Shown in pieces: positions 53,401-61,204 of a DNA stretch of 64,000 bases. Every line of letters begins with the position of its first letter. Position 1 is the stretch's first letter. Under the pieces are notes generated by a model. The model did no database searches, was not told where the DNA came from, and saw only the letters and a list, made by a program, of their open reading frames with translations. The stretch lies in assembly GCA_905160935.1 (NCBI GenBank), contig CAJHZI010000608.1, positions 1 to 64,000 of the forward strand. The letters run 5' to 3'. The stretch comes from Enchytraeus crypticus (taxonomy: Eukaryota > Annelida > Clitellata > Enchytraeida > Enchytraeidae). The translations under genes were made by a program, and so were the position numbers.

Positions 53401-53812
53401 TCTGTTGTTTCCAATATAGTTGTTACTGTTGCCTTTGTTATTATTGTTTTTGCTGTGACCATTCCTGCAGTGGTTTTTATGGATAGCGTTGCTATTTCTG
53501 TCAATCGGCAAATTTATTAGAAACAGATGTCCTAACAAAGAAAGGGGGTAATTAAATGTAAATCAAATACAATATTATGCAGTAGCTGCTAATGATATGC
53601 CACCTGCTACGTTTTACTTGTAGAAGCTATCCACGAATATTTCATATTCAATAGAGCTCGTTGTTGTCATTAATGACTGTAGCACCTAATATAATTGTTT
53701 CATGTTATAGACATTAAGTCAACCAGTGTACATGTAGATTCTTATACGTTTACAATTTTGTGATATGCTTTTATTTCAGAAAAAACATCTACAAAAACTT
53801 CTGCTGTCCTGA
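23892..53812 (+). CDS. KIF28: Kinesin-3 motor protein, KIF28/KLP-6 type, 26 coding exons
   Basis: Plus-end-directed kinesin-3 motor. Coding exons: 23892-23972, 29293-29487, 31072-31204, 32021-32094, 32919-33024, 34058-34169, 35210-35308, 36591-36685, 37708-37755, 39104-39174, 40171-40231, 41225-41368, 42122-42156, 42834-42914, 43424-43529, 44105-44291, 44715-44857, 45328-45473, 46260-46397, 46955-47176, 47648-47716, 49325-49444, 50085-50192, 50657-50722, 52239-52283, 53780-53812. They total 2718 bp, 905 residues. Motor 18-365: VRVRPF, P-loop GQTGSGKS (119-126; Ser where Ala is usual), switch I NEISSR (230-235), switch II DLAGSE (263-268), neck YADRVKQI. Then coiled coil (about 380-455), FHA domain (about 455-560, with GIVKEHARI), the KIF1-type DPFWEP block (688-693), a C2-like segment with NLPSKY (about 760-822) and a short C-terminal coiled coil. 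There is no PH domain. Length and order fit KIF28/KLP-6 (about 930-970) better than KIF1 or KIF13. The lysine-rich K-loop is poor. The first intron looks U12-type; the C-terminus is less certain. Confidence 0.88.
24140..24506 (+). mobile_element. L2/CR1-like LINE 3' end in kinesin intron 1
   Basis: Carries the coding remnant [17 protein letters not shown] (about 24210-24262), then a 3' UTR with GACGTCCATGACATC and GATGAGGAAACCGACGCTAAA, ending in a (TTAGTA)-type tail. It is the same tail architecture as the LINE at 11890-14640. Confidence 0.75.
24503..26400. repeat. Inverted pair plus third copy of an unidentified repeat
   Basis: 24503-24715 (GCCCTGG..GTATAGGGCCCTTGG, ATTAAAATAATTCCTCTACG, GCGCTGCCATAGAAA) matches the reverse complement of 25944-26147 over about 205 bp with roughly a fifth of bases changed. 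A third, partial, direct copy runs 26178-26365. The RTE-like fragment sits between the arms. No coding sense recognised; possibly a DNA transposon end or a segmental foldback. Confidence 0.65.
25057..25870 (+). mobile_element. RTE-like LINE 3' half, broken, in kinesin intron 1
   Basis: Reads [17 protein letters not shown] (FADD catalytic box), [14 protein letters not shown], then after a frameshift [20 protein letters not shown], [63 protein letters not shown]. Ends in GGAAGATGATGATGATGATG, the usual (GAT)n tail. Stops at several positions make it dead. It is a different family from the one at 18112-19055. Confidence 0.88.
27104..27430 (-). mobile_element. Family C element with long (CT)n tail
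   Basis: (CT)n of about 56 bp (27106-27161), then the family C body with AACAAGTTAATCCCTTCACA and TACCTTATGTATCTTATACC, and a distal module GCGTTCCTCAG ... CGTCACGTGCAGTTAAC also seen at 39990-40110. Kinesin intron 1, antisense. Confidence 0.7.
27583..27722 (+). mobile_element. tRNA-SINE family A
   Basis: Complete copy with a decayed A box and intact B box; tail AACTGACGTTAGCATTAGC. Located in kinesin intron 1. Confidence 0.88.
28368..28494 (-). mobile_element. tRNA-SINE family A
   Basis: Inverted copy with head GCCACTGGATCCGG. Located in kinesin intron 1, antisense. Confidence 0.88.
28540..28700 (-). mobile_element. Family C element
   Basis: CTCTCTAGTGTCCTGCGGAGTGGCAGG keeps the stem with a changed loop (CCTGC-GGAGTG-GCAGG). 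It is followed by GGCACATATTCTTATTCTCA and ATCAACAAGTTAATTTCTTT. Confidence 0.65.
29039..29252. repeat. Two (TA)n arrays before kinesin exon 2
   Basis: 29039-29086 and 29204-29252. The second lies about 20 bp upstream of the candidate U12 branch site. Confidence 0.95.
29519..29755 (-). mobile_element. Family B element in kinesin intron 2
   Basis: Same body and 3' stem-loop with TGCACTAAGAGAGAGAGAG tail on the minus strand. It starts 32 bp after the exon 2 donor, antisense to the gene. Confidence 0.8.
31590..31835 (-). mobile_element. Family B element in kinesin intron 3
   Basis: Body GAATGACGCCCCTGCCC to GCCTTCACTC, the stem-loop CTGCCAATAGGCAG, and a (GA)n tail of about 30 bp (31591-31620 as CT on the plus strand). 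Confidence 0.82.
31925..32001. repeat. (TA)n array abutting exon 4 acceptor
   Basis: TA tract ending 19 bp upstream of kinesin exon 4 (32021), leaving only TCTCATTTGTTCACCTCAAG as acceptor region. Confidence 0.97.
32375..32477. repeat. Near-perfect palindrome, about 50-bp arms
   Basis: Arms 32375-32425 and 32427-32477 around A32426. The inner 32 bp are perfectly complementary, then a few mismatches, then ACACTCCTTTT pairs again. Located in kinesin intron 4. A 17-bp direct repeat (GTGCCAATGATTATACA, three copies) follows at 32497-32536. Confidence 0.9.
33821..33968. repeat. (TA)n array, kinesin intron 5
   Basis: Interrupted TA microsatellite about 90 bp before exon 6, self-complementary, and complementary to the array at 34177-34276. 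Confidence 0.97.
34177..34276. repeat. (TA)n array, kinesin intron 6
   Basis: Begins 8 bp after the exon 6 donor. Together with 33821-33968 it brackets exon 6 (34058-34169). Confidence 0.97.
34972..35155 (+). mobile_element. Family C element, plus strand
   Basis: CTACATCAGGTATGGATAAGG, GAAGGGATTAACATGTTGATC, AAAGCAGACTTTGAATATGA, then ATGTACCTTGAACC, the perfect stem CTGCC-ACTT-GGCAG, and TGAACTGAAGAAG. Located in kinesin intron 6. Confidence 0.75.
36281..36348 (-). mobile_element. tRNA-SINE family A, partial
   Basis: Only the tail half (AAGGTTAACGTCAGTTTC and the TGTCAGTGAC region) remains. Located in kinesin intron 7. Confidence 0.75.
36880..37090. repeat. Degenerate tandem repeat in kinesin intron 8
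   Basis: Repeated AAATTCTAAGCGGTTTGTCC-like units of about 40 bp, with many indels. Confidence 0.6.
37255..37580 (+). mobile_element. RTE-like LINE tail interrupted by a SINE
   Basis: 37370-37427 resembles the RTE-like tail (AAACTGGGATGCAAGGGAAG, then GATGAT). The (GAT)n tail resumes at 37561. Between them sits an inverted tRNA-SINE (37430-37558), flanked on both sides by AAGATGAT, a plausible 8-bp target-site duplication. The remainder to 37255 looks like diverged LINE sequence. Confidence 0.65.
37430..37558 (-). mobile_element. tRNA-SINE family A nested in a LINE tail
   Basis: Inverted copy with intact B box and decayed A box, inserted into the (GAT)n tail of an RTE-like copy. Flanking AAGATGAT repeats look like a target-site duplication. 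Confidence 0.88.
38164..38339. repeat. 15-bp minisatellite in kinesin intron 9
   Basis: About 12 units of GATGATGCGTGATGA with single-base variants. Because 15 is a multiple of three, the minus strand stays open, giving a spurious [13 protein letters not shown] frame. Confidence 0.9.
38700..38985 (+). mobile_element. tRNA-derived SINE (family D), second copy
   Basis: CCTCAACGGTTAGGATA (A-box region), TATGTTCGAGTCCCAG (B box), then CTGATCTGAGAGTAAAATCT and AATGCGTGTTTACTT, matching 21662-21903 in order. Located in kinesin intron 9. Confidence 0.7.
39848..40110 (-). mobile_element. Family C element
   Basis: (CT)n (39850-39880), then TAGTGTTTTGCTAAGTAGCA, CAAGGTACATTATCATACTC, CATACCTTATGTAGCCAATA and the distal GCCTTCCTCAGTTCTTG module. 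It ends 60 bp before kinesin exon 11. Confidence 0.65.
40355..40835 (-). mobile_element. (CT)n tract plus Family C fragment
   Basis: 40360-40575 is an impure CT microsatellite. 40700-40800 (CAGTGTTCTGAAAAATGGCAG ... GTACTCAGAGTCTGCTTGC) matches the 3' half of family C. The apparent RE/ER-rich open frame over the CT tract is a repeat artefact. Confidence 0.6.
40868..41056 (+). mobile_element. RTE-like LINE 3' end, second copy
   Basis: Closely matches 25676-25870: [17 protein letters not shown] followed by [12 protein letters not shown] and a (GATGAT)n tail. It is 5'-truncated and sits in kinesin intron 11, same orientation. Confidence 0.85.
41421..41640 (+). mobile_element. tRNA-like SINE (single copy here)
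   Basis: CTCGTGGTGCAATGGGTAAAG resembles an A box and TTTCAAGTTCGAGAC a B box, with a tRNA-like spacing of about 35 bp. An unrelated body follows. Located in kinesin intron 12. No second copy in the window, so it could also be a degenerate tRNA pseudogene. Confidence 0.55.
43580..43832 (+). mobile_element. Family B element in kinesin intron 15
   Basis: Plus-strand copy: GGCAATGACGACCCTGCCCA ... GGCGTTATATGCCATGGACC, stem CTGC-CAGTAA-GCAG, then GTGAGAGAAAGAAAGAGAG. Confidence 0.8.
45574..45715 (-). mobile_element. L2/CR1-like LINE 3' tail, inverted
   Basis: Reverse complement of the 3' UTR seen at 19740-19882. It begins on the plus strand with the TCAATCAATAAG tail, then AATTTAACGTCCGGTTCCTCGC. 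Located in kinesin intron 18, opposite to the gene. Confidence 0.75.
47379..47438. repeat. (TA)n microsatellite, kinesin intron 20
   Basis: Pure TA repeat of about 60 bp. Confidence 0.97.
48734..49349 (+). repeat. 41-bp minisatellite carrying the exon 22 splice acceptor
   Basis: Fifteen head-to-tail units. The acceptor-like TAG ends fall at 48761, 48802, 48843, 48873, 48914, 48955 and then every 41 bp to 49324. The third-to-fourth step is only 30 bp. Left units are diverged and the rightmost ten nearly identical. A unit consists of TTGACACGTGATGTAG followed by the first 25 bases of kinesin exon 22 (encoding TWCRYKFY). The last unit is the real 3' splice site; exon 22 begins at 49325. Confidence 0.95.
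50440..50642. repeat. About 43-bp tandem repeat upstream of exon 24 acceptor
   Basis: Four to five diverged copies of CATCACGATGTAAAGTACTG plus TTGATTTTAAATAACTCATC. The array stops about 14 bp before exon 24 (50657). Confidence 0.85.
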
Positions 53813-54239
53813 GGCGACGAAAGTCCGAGTCATGGGCTGACAGACAACTGACTGACTGACTGACTGGTTTACATGAAGTCTTTGGAAAACTTCTATTTAG
53901 AAGACGCTATGTCTAAAGAGTGTTAAGCTTAAGGAGATATTTTCAGAATAAACGTTAATTCAAAAGCACCAAGCCTTTCTTTTGTGCATCTCTCTAATCC
54001 AGTTAGAGTCTTAACGTCGAATGATTATGGCAAAAGTTAATACTCAGCTTAATATTGTGTTAATTGTGGTATGTGTGTTATTTGTGCTATTTATTTCGAA
54101 AACGTTTGAATTATTCGCTTGTAGCAGAACAGATATTCAAGAACAAAAAGAACAACATTACCGTGTTGTTCCCTCCCAGTGTTGTTCCCGGGTGTGGTTG
54201 AACCACTGCAGGATAGGGCAAACGCAAATAAACTGCTGC

Positions 54240-54635
54240 GTGTACGTAAGAGGCGACTAAGGCAAGATTTGAGAAAAGCAAAGCGTACCCACCTCATCAT
54301 TAAATTTCCCCAAGATTAAATGGCATTCAGAACTATACAAATGAAGAAGGTCTTGAAAGAGTCGGTACAGTGAGACAGTTGATAGATGCGAGAATATAAT
54401 GGAAAGAAAAGCTGGATAAAAGATAGCACAAGGGGAAATGGTTTGCTGAAGGATGTAGTAGAAGGAAGAATACAAGGGAAAAGAGTTAGAGGCAGACCAA
54501 GACATGGGATGTTGGATGATTTGATAACAAATTCTTAAATAGAGCTGAAAAGAAAAGCTGAGGATATAATTATTTGGAAGAATTATATGCCATGGGCCTG
54601 CCCTTAGGCAATGCACTAGAAGAAGAGAGAGAGAC
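54240..54635 (+). mobile_element. RTE-like LINE 3' end, degenerate
   Basis: Remnants of GLERVGTVRQLIDA..., GRIQGKRVRGRPRHGMLDDL and, close to the end, YAMGLPLGNALEEER. This is the same C-terminus as the element at 18112-19055, with several frameshifts and stops. It ends with the stem-loop-like TGCCCTTAGGCA, AATGCACTAGAAG and a (GA)n tail. A preceding module at 54285-54330 resembles the body of family B. Confidence 0.7.
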
Positions 54636-55291
54636 AGCAGAACAAACTGTACATAGTTATCTAGGCCGACTTTTTTACCAGATAAAAGTAAGTATGAGTC
54701 TTTGATCAGAGGTCCCTTGTGTCTAAACGTGGCCACTTCCAGATGGTCCAGACAGGTTACTTCTAATTTGGGTAGTTGCTTCGTAATTATTTTAAAAGAT
54801 ATTATTTTCTTTTCATATCAGCGTGAACCTGCCAGAGTATGGCTGAGCACATTTAGATCATGGTAATATAGTATTACCTACACACTCACCATGAAATTTA
54901 CTTTTTATCTATAGATATTTAAAGAGATGCCGTACTGCGGAAAAGGATGAGTTGGACGCGAAATGTAGGGATGTTTGACTAGCTGCTGTAAGATGTTGAG
55001 AGATTTGATAGCGCTGGTGAAAACCGAGAATAGATGGAACATATGTGGGAACTAATAGGATGATTTAAAACATAACGAGTGATAGTGCAATTCTCAGTCT
55101 ACCTACTCTACTCTAAATTGTCATGAACAGTCACTGAGAAACCAGTAAACAATTTTAGTATAGAATCTTTATTGGGAAATCTTTAGTGCTCAAATTGAAA
55201 GAGTTTAAAATGTTTCTAGTTTTTGTGCTCTAATCCTGAGTGCCACCAGATTGGGATGCTGTAATATTTAGTTACGTTATGTTACGTTATC

Positions 55292-55294
<3 letters not shown>

Positions 55295-55388
<94 letters not shown>

Positions 55389-55460
55389 CTTTATACATGT
55401 ACATATATATAAATATATCTACAGTATATATACAGTATATATACATGTATAAATATATAA
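55295..55460. repeat. (TA)n array in convergent spacer
   Basis: Compound TA/TACA tract. Confidence 0.95.
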
Positions 55461-55864
55461 ATTACTGATCTAATCGTCTTTTTAACTTCAGTGATTTCAT
55501 TATAAAATCTCTTATCTCTCTTCGTGACTCTAATCTTTGATATTGCTAATTAATGGTTCTGTTCTGTTAGTACATGCCAAAAGTTTTACTCGAGAACTGA
55601 CTCGTCCGTGCGTACTAACTGGAATACTTCATGACGAGCCGAGCCAAACCCACGGATAAGTTCGTCGTGAAAACTTTATACTCTAATCTTAAGCCTCTGC
55701 ACTTTAGAGCATTGATCTTTAGTGTTCAATCTTCAGTGACAAATTCTTTATACAGTAAAACTACATGTATTGTTGCTCTTCCGCTCTCTTTATATAAATA
55801 TTTAGTCCGCAGATTATTCGTATTTCTCGCCCTGGCTGCAAACTCAGTCTGCAGAGTCTCGTGC

Positions 55865-56014
55865 TGGTAAAGCTGAAATGGAGCTAATTTTAACGCCAGT
55901 TTCCGCACTCGAAAACGATGTCAATAAATAGCGAGACCAGGATTTGAACCCTGCATATACTGATCCACGGTCGAATCAAACTGGCTCCAGCTAATGGCGA
56001 TATCGGTAAGATAT
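55865..56014 (-). mobile_element. tRNA-SINE family A with inverted head
   Basis: Inverted copy in which the outer part of the head was deleted. The opposite-strand head (GGCGATATCGGTAAGATAT) follows immediately, another fold-back arrangement. Located in the convergent spacer. Confidence 0.8.
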
Positions 56015-57294
56015 GCAGACTATTCACGTTTCAAACCACGTGATTAAAAATAATGTAATCATATTGCACGACACCTGAAACTATAGATCCATTTTAGTGA
56101 TAATTTTTATGCTATTGATTATAGGATGGAAAAGCCATTTTTAGATGATTGATTGATAGGTTAATGCAGTAGATTGCTTGATTGCTTGATCCATGCAATA
56201 GCTCGATTGATTGATTAATTCATGTAATAGATCGCTTCATTGCTTGATCCATACAGTTTCGCTAGATTCATGCAATAGATGGCTTCATTGATATATTCAT
56301 GCCATTGATTCATTGAACTGGTGAATTCATACTGAAGATTTATTTACTGGCTGGAGTATCCATCCTTAAGATAGCGCAGATTGCTGAATCCTGGCTGTAC
56401 TGAAATGAATGTAAGGGTATTTTGTTTCAAGCTTATTATAAGGAAACATATCTTCCCTTACCTTGGTCTATGTGGAGGTACTAACTTGATGAGTGTTAAA
56501 TATACAGTAGATATAGTTCCTACCCCGGTTACTCACAGATCTCTTTTGTGAAGATCATATATGCAATGTTTTAATAACTTTAATTTTAGATGGTAACGTT
56601 TTCTGTTACATACCGTCATGATTTTAGGTATTTGGTTATCATCTATATTGCAGATTATGATTCCAATCTGCATGCTACAAAGTCTCTTCTAATTAAAACT
56701 ACTAATTAAAATTAGTAATAATTACTGAGCAAAAAGTTAAGATTAAACTAAGTAACTTATGTGGACATTGCGCAGAAAACCTATTGCAGATATACAAGGG
56801 TGCTCTATGCCAAACATTCTCTAAAAACATATAATTTGTCTACTGACGTTTATAAAAAATTGCATCTGTTGGTTTTTGGGTCGTAGACAGTAAAATCCAT
56901 GCAGTTAACCTGTACTTTGAAATTAATAACAGCAATATTAAAAGTATTTTAGACCGTCTTCAAACTGCATTTTCTACTTCTTAGCTGAAATGTGAACATT
57001 GTTGCTACAATTTTCCAGAAATGAAAGAATATCGCTCGCTGGTAGTTTATACATGTATATACAATTTATACATGTACAGAAAAGTATTCAAACACGAAAT
57101 GCTGCTGACATTTTCGGTGCATATCAATACTTCTGATAAAATTCCTCTACTGAGCTTCCTGTTGTAGCTACAGCTAAATTCGATATCAGAATAAATTCTT
57201 TCACATTTTAGAAACTAGGCACAACTTAGCCATTGTCACTGATATTTTAATGAACCTTAGTACGACGATATTATTTAAATCTAGGAAGACACTA

Positions 57295-57435
57295 GAAAAA
57301 AACTGGTAAAGCTAATGTTAACGTCGGTTTCCTCATTCGAAAGCGATGCCTGTGGCGGGCGGGCCCAGGATTTAAACCCCGCACATACTGATCTGCGGTC
57401 GAGCATCTTACCGACATCGCCATTGGCTCCAGCCA
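57295..57435 (-). mobile_element. tRNA-SINE family A
   Basis: Inverted full-length copy: CTGGTAAAGCTAATG tail end, B box, head GCCATTGGCTCCAGCC. Located in the convergent spacer. Confidence 0.88.
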
Positions 57436-58393
57436 TCAGAACATCCATATAATAAAATCATATAATATTTGGCTAAACTATTGAATCTTTTCATAAAAGA
57501 TTGTAAACCGTTCTTTTTATAGACATTTTTTTGCTTTTTTCGTCTAAACCAATTTAACTGTAATGATCTTATTAATAACACAGGTATAGTGTATAAAATA
57601 GAATGACTTGTGAAGCTAACAGGTATAGCAAATAATTTGCATTAATTTGGTTGAATTAAAAGTGAAAATAAAAATCTAGGGTGATTTCACTACTTACTCC
57701 TAAGATAAGCAGAAAATAAAAATGAATAACATTTTTAAATTTTATTATCATATATTGATATATTGATACTGCTTCTGCAGCATGTACTAATTATAATAAA
57801 TAATTAGTGATAACTAAATTATAGGTTAAGTACTTATGGAATCTAAAGTGTCTGATCTCGTGATATGTATCAATACTAGATATTATGAGGACTATAAAAG
57901 TTCATTTCAAGAAATATTTAACGTTTCTGTGGTTTAATTATGGCTACGCCGGGACAATTGGCACATTTTAATGCATATTTATCTATGAATAGATATTCTA
58001 TACTCGTTTATGGTTACACGTGATATTTAACGCACACGCGAAATGAACTATAGTAATAATTATAGAATCTTCAAATGAATAGACCATCATAATAGAATTT
58101 GAATAGACCGGTAGACAAAATTCTCTGTCAAGTTCTTTATCATTAAACATTTCATGATCATGCGATATCATTCAACATTGCACCAATCATGCGATATTGT
58201 TTGTGTTTCGTAGACGAATTGGCTCCGTTCTACACCAACTAGATTGTCTGAGAATAATGGCTGATTCATATTAAAAATAGATCCTTAATTGAGTCAGAAA
58301 ACTTTACTATGAATTTTGAAATTTGACCATAAGGCACTCTCACCAACTGTCAATCATAACAAATCTATGCAAATAATAATCGCCACAGATATA

Positions 58394-58543
58394 GACATCG
58401 CCGCTGGCTGGAGCGTGTGGCGATGTCGGTAAGATATTTGACCGCGGATCAGTCTGTGCGGGGTTCAAATCCTTAGTTTGCCGTCACTGATATCGCTTTC
58501 GAGTGAGGAAATTGACGTTAGTATTAGCTTTACTAGCTTTTTA
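58394..58543 (+). mobile_element. tRNA-SINE family A with short inverted head
   Basis: Complete copy; the upstream GACATCGCC (58394-58402) is inverted relative to GGCGATGTC (58419-58427) inside the head. The tail is GAGTGAGGAAATTGACGTTAG. Lies 345 bp downstream of the GPCR stop. Confidence 0.88.
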
Positions 58544-58887
58544 ATGACTAGGCCTACGATGTAACTTTTTCTTTATCGAATGGCTGATCAATAAATCATA
58601 ATTTTAAAGAAACAGTATAGGCCTACTAAGTGTAGATCAACTTGCTTGAAAGAGAAAATAAGGATAAGTTCCAATAATAGCCATCTTATACTTAATGATA
58701 CAAATTAAACAAAATCGTTGACTGCAAAATATGATTGTTGGGTTTTCAATGAAGACTTATTGATATTGGAGCTCGCATTACATCTACTTATATAACCTCT
58801 GATTTGTCTAGCAAAACTAATACTTACTAAGATCTGATTATTATAAATACTCAAAACATTTAAAACGAATATCTACAAAATAATTTT

Positions 58888-60933
58888 CTATAACAACGTT
58901 GACCTACGTCTACCATACGAATTTTTCCAGTTAGAAGGAGCCTCACTCTTATTTCCATTGGTATCACAGGATTTTCTCCTGGATGATACTCCGGGTCCTG
59001 ACATCACAGTAGAGGTCCTTGTGAGCTTTCCATGACGATAACGACGTTGACTGATTACTGAATCCCTACGATCACATGGTCGGCAGCAGAACGCAGAAAT
59101 TGATGATGTACGCAGAATTCGCATAAAGGCATGACGGAACTGTCTATTTAGCACGCCATAGATAACTGGATTCATAGTGCTATTAGCATAGCCTAACCAA
59201 GTGGTTATGGCAAAGGCAGTTCCAGATACGCAGTCATCCTTACCGAAGCATGAACATAGAGCACTGACAATATTGATAATGAAAAATGGCAGCCAGCATA
59301 GAAGAAAAACTCCCATAATAACACCAAGTGTTACAGCTGCTTTATGGTCAGATGAGCGAAATATTTTAGAAGATCCTCGGAGGATTGATCTGGGGGCCCT
59401 GGGAGAAGATTCAGGAGGGGATGGAGGGGAACCCATGGGGGAGGGCTGGGGGAGCAAACGGGAATTGCTTCCCGCCGAGTCCCGTTGATTTCTGTTTAGG
59501 TTACAATCTATCCCGTTAGGATGGTTTATTCTAGAAGGACTAGATTTAGTTGAAGCTGTGTCCTGGTTGTCAGTTGGTTTGTGATGGACATCAGGACTGT
59601 ATTGTGATGATGCAATAGACAGCGTGTCCGGTACTCTAAGTGAATATCCGTCAGTCATTAACTTAGCCTCTTCCTCATCTTCCACTTCATCATCATCGTC
59701 GCTTCGTCTCTTTAACGGTTTGTCAGAGTTAATGTTAAAATCCAGATAGTTAACGGCTCTCGCGGTATTATTGCTTATTCGGATAGGGGCTGGACTGAAG
59801 GTTGAATTGGGAACTGGTCGTTTCTTAAAAAATTCCATTTCTTTCTTCATGTTTTTGACATGTTTGCGAGCGTACTGATGCATACGAGTATGTATGATAA
59901 GCATAGCAGTGCAAGGAGCATAAAAGCTAATGAGGGACGAGAAAATAGCGTATAGAGGGTTTAGATCCATGGCACACATTTCACCATCATTGGACTCCAT
60001 AGTTGAAAAAAGTCCAGCGGAAGGTGATAAACTAGTTTCACGAATGCTCTCTAGTAACGAGTAAGCAATAGTTCGCTGTTCATATCTGTTAATATTTCCT
60101 ACGTTGTTTGTGTCATAATCTTTACTTGCATCATCTAGTCTTAAGGTAGAAAATAGCTTAGAAGATTGCGTCTGACTTTGTATATTCGAATAAATAGTGC
60201 GATAAGGCAAATTTAAAGATAATCTTCCGGAATTTTCTTGAAAAGAATGATCTGACATATAATCACTTTGCACAGAATTCGCGTTTCGATTATCCGATAG
60301 AAGATCTATTCCATCTTTCCATTCACCCACAGTTCTTGTATAAAAATTATCAGCAGATGTTACATTAACTACACTCGAAGCCTCAAAAGCCTTTCTATGC
60401 CATCCTAACTGTACCGGCAAAAAAGACAGAAGCGCAGACACAGTCCACACCCCGGCTATAGCAAACCCCACCCGCTTCAGGGTTGCCCTGGGTGGGTACC
60501 TCAGCGGATATCGAACCCGGGCATACCGATCCAGCGACACGGCGCAGAGGTTGAGTATGGAAGCCGTGGAGCACATGACATCGGATGCTATCCAGATGTC
60601 ACACAGAACCTTGCCGAAGACCCACCTGCCCAGAGAGTCGTTGACGGCTGCCAGGCTCATGACGGCCACGGCCACCAGAGCATCAGCCACGGCCAAGGAA
60701 ACCAGGAAGTAATTCGCGGTCTTTCTGAGGCGGTGATCTGTAAGAATGGCAGCTATGACCAGTGCGTTACCGGCCGTTGCCAGGAGGACGAGAAATAATA
60801 GAAAGATCAGCAAACAGATGGATGAGGCCTGAAGAGAATCAAGATTGGGAGTGTCCGAAACTTCAGTTGACTCATGGAATACTTCCATGGTTGGTGGTGT
60901 CGATAGGTTTTGAGATGTGTATTCTACTGGCAT
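58888..60933 (-). CDS. D2-like dopamine-type class A GPCR, intronless
   Basis: Plasma-membrane receptor of the aminergic rhodopsin family, 681 residues in one open frame; dopamine is the likely ligand by similarity. Seven membrane segments: TM1 about 40-64, TM2 75-98, TM3 110-132, TM4 155-176, TM5 326-348, TM6 533-557, TM7 571-593. Key residues: N-glycosylation sequon NLS (9-11), C111 and D118 in TM3 (amine anchor, in ASDVMCSTASILNL), DRY 135-137, ECL2 cysteine C320, TM5 serines S332/S333/S336, CWLPFF 546-551, TWLGYANS, NPVIY 588-592. This pattern matches D2-like receptors (Gi/o coupling in the family) better than D1-like or serotonin receptors. Odd features: extracellular loop 2 is about 140 residues (usually 15-30), low-complexity with an NVT sequon. 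Intracellular loop 3 is about 180 residues with an acidic run and proline-rich segments. The tail has a CC pair (616-617) that may be palmitoylated. It lies tail-to-tail with the kinesin gene. Orthology within D2-like receptors is open, so no symbol is given. Confidence 0.9.
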   Translation of the reverse strand: MPVEYTSQNLSTPPTMEVFHESTEVSDTPNLDSLQASSICLLIFLLFLVLLATAGNALVIAAILTDHRLRKTANYFLVSLAVADALVAVAVMSLAAVNDSLGRWVFGKVLCDIWIASDVMCSTASILNLCAVSLDRYARVRYPLRYPPRATLKRVGFAIAGVWTVSALLSFLPVQLGWHRKAFEASSVVNVTSADNFYTRTVGEWKDGIDLLSDNRNANSVQSDYMSDHSFQENSGRLSLNLPYRTIYSNIQSQTQSSKLFSTLRLDDASKDYDTNNVGNINRYEQRTIAYSLLESIRETSLSPSAGLFSTMESNDGEMCAMDLNPLYAIFSSLISFYAPCTAMLIIHTRMHQYARKHVKNMKKEMEFFKKRPVPNSTFSPAPIRISNNTARAVNYLDFNINSDKPLKRRSDDDDEVEDEEEAKLMTDGYSLRVPDTLSIASSQYSPDVHHKPTDNQDTASTKSSPSRINHPNGIDCNLNRNQRDSAGSNSRLLPQPSPMGSPPSPPESSPRAPRSILRGSSKIFRSSDHKAAVTLGVIMGVFLLCWLPFFIINIVSALCSCFGKDDCVSGTAFAITTWLGYANSTMNPVIYGVLNRQFRHAFMRILRTSSISAFCCRPCDRRDSVISQRRYRHGKLTRTSTVMSGPGVSSRRKSCDTNGNKSEAPSNWKNSYGRRRSTLL

Positions 60934-61204
60934 AGTCTAAAATCACAAGCATTTTTAAGATCCAGGTCTGGGTTGTTATAGTATCCAGAAGTATATCAGT
61001 ATATCCTCAGCGTACTCATACGTTTATATTTAGCCATCTCTAGTTCTTTCCTTATATGAATTCTGCACGCATAAAAACCTAATTTTTCTATAATTGCTGT
61101 TTCTGAGTGAGCACAAAAATAGCAGATTCAATATGCTTTATTACATTTTCACTGATCCAGCTGCTCGATAATTGTACTATGAAATTAAAGTTTTTGTTCA
61201 ATTA

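Larger units (their letters stand above)
53813..58887. other. Convergent spacer, kinesin and GPCR 3' sides
   Basis: Holds a degenerate RTE-like 3' end, a (TA)n array and three SINE A copies. 56019-57290 and 57440-58390 show no recognisable feature. Both 3' UTRs lie here. Confidence 0.6.

Noticed and set aside
1934..58543. True tRNA genes at the A/B-box matches
   Set aside because: No closed acceptor stem, repeated dispersed copies and a common non-tRNA tail show these are SINEs.
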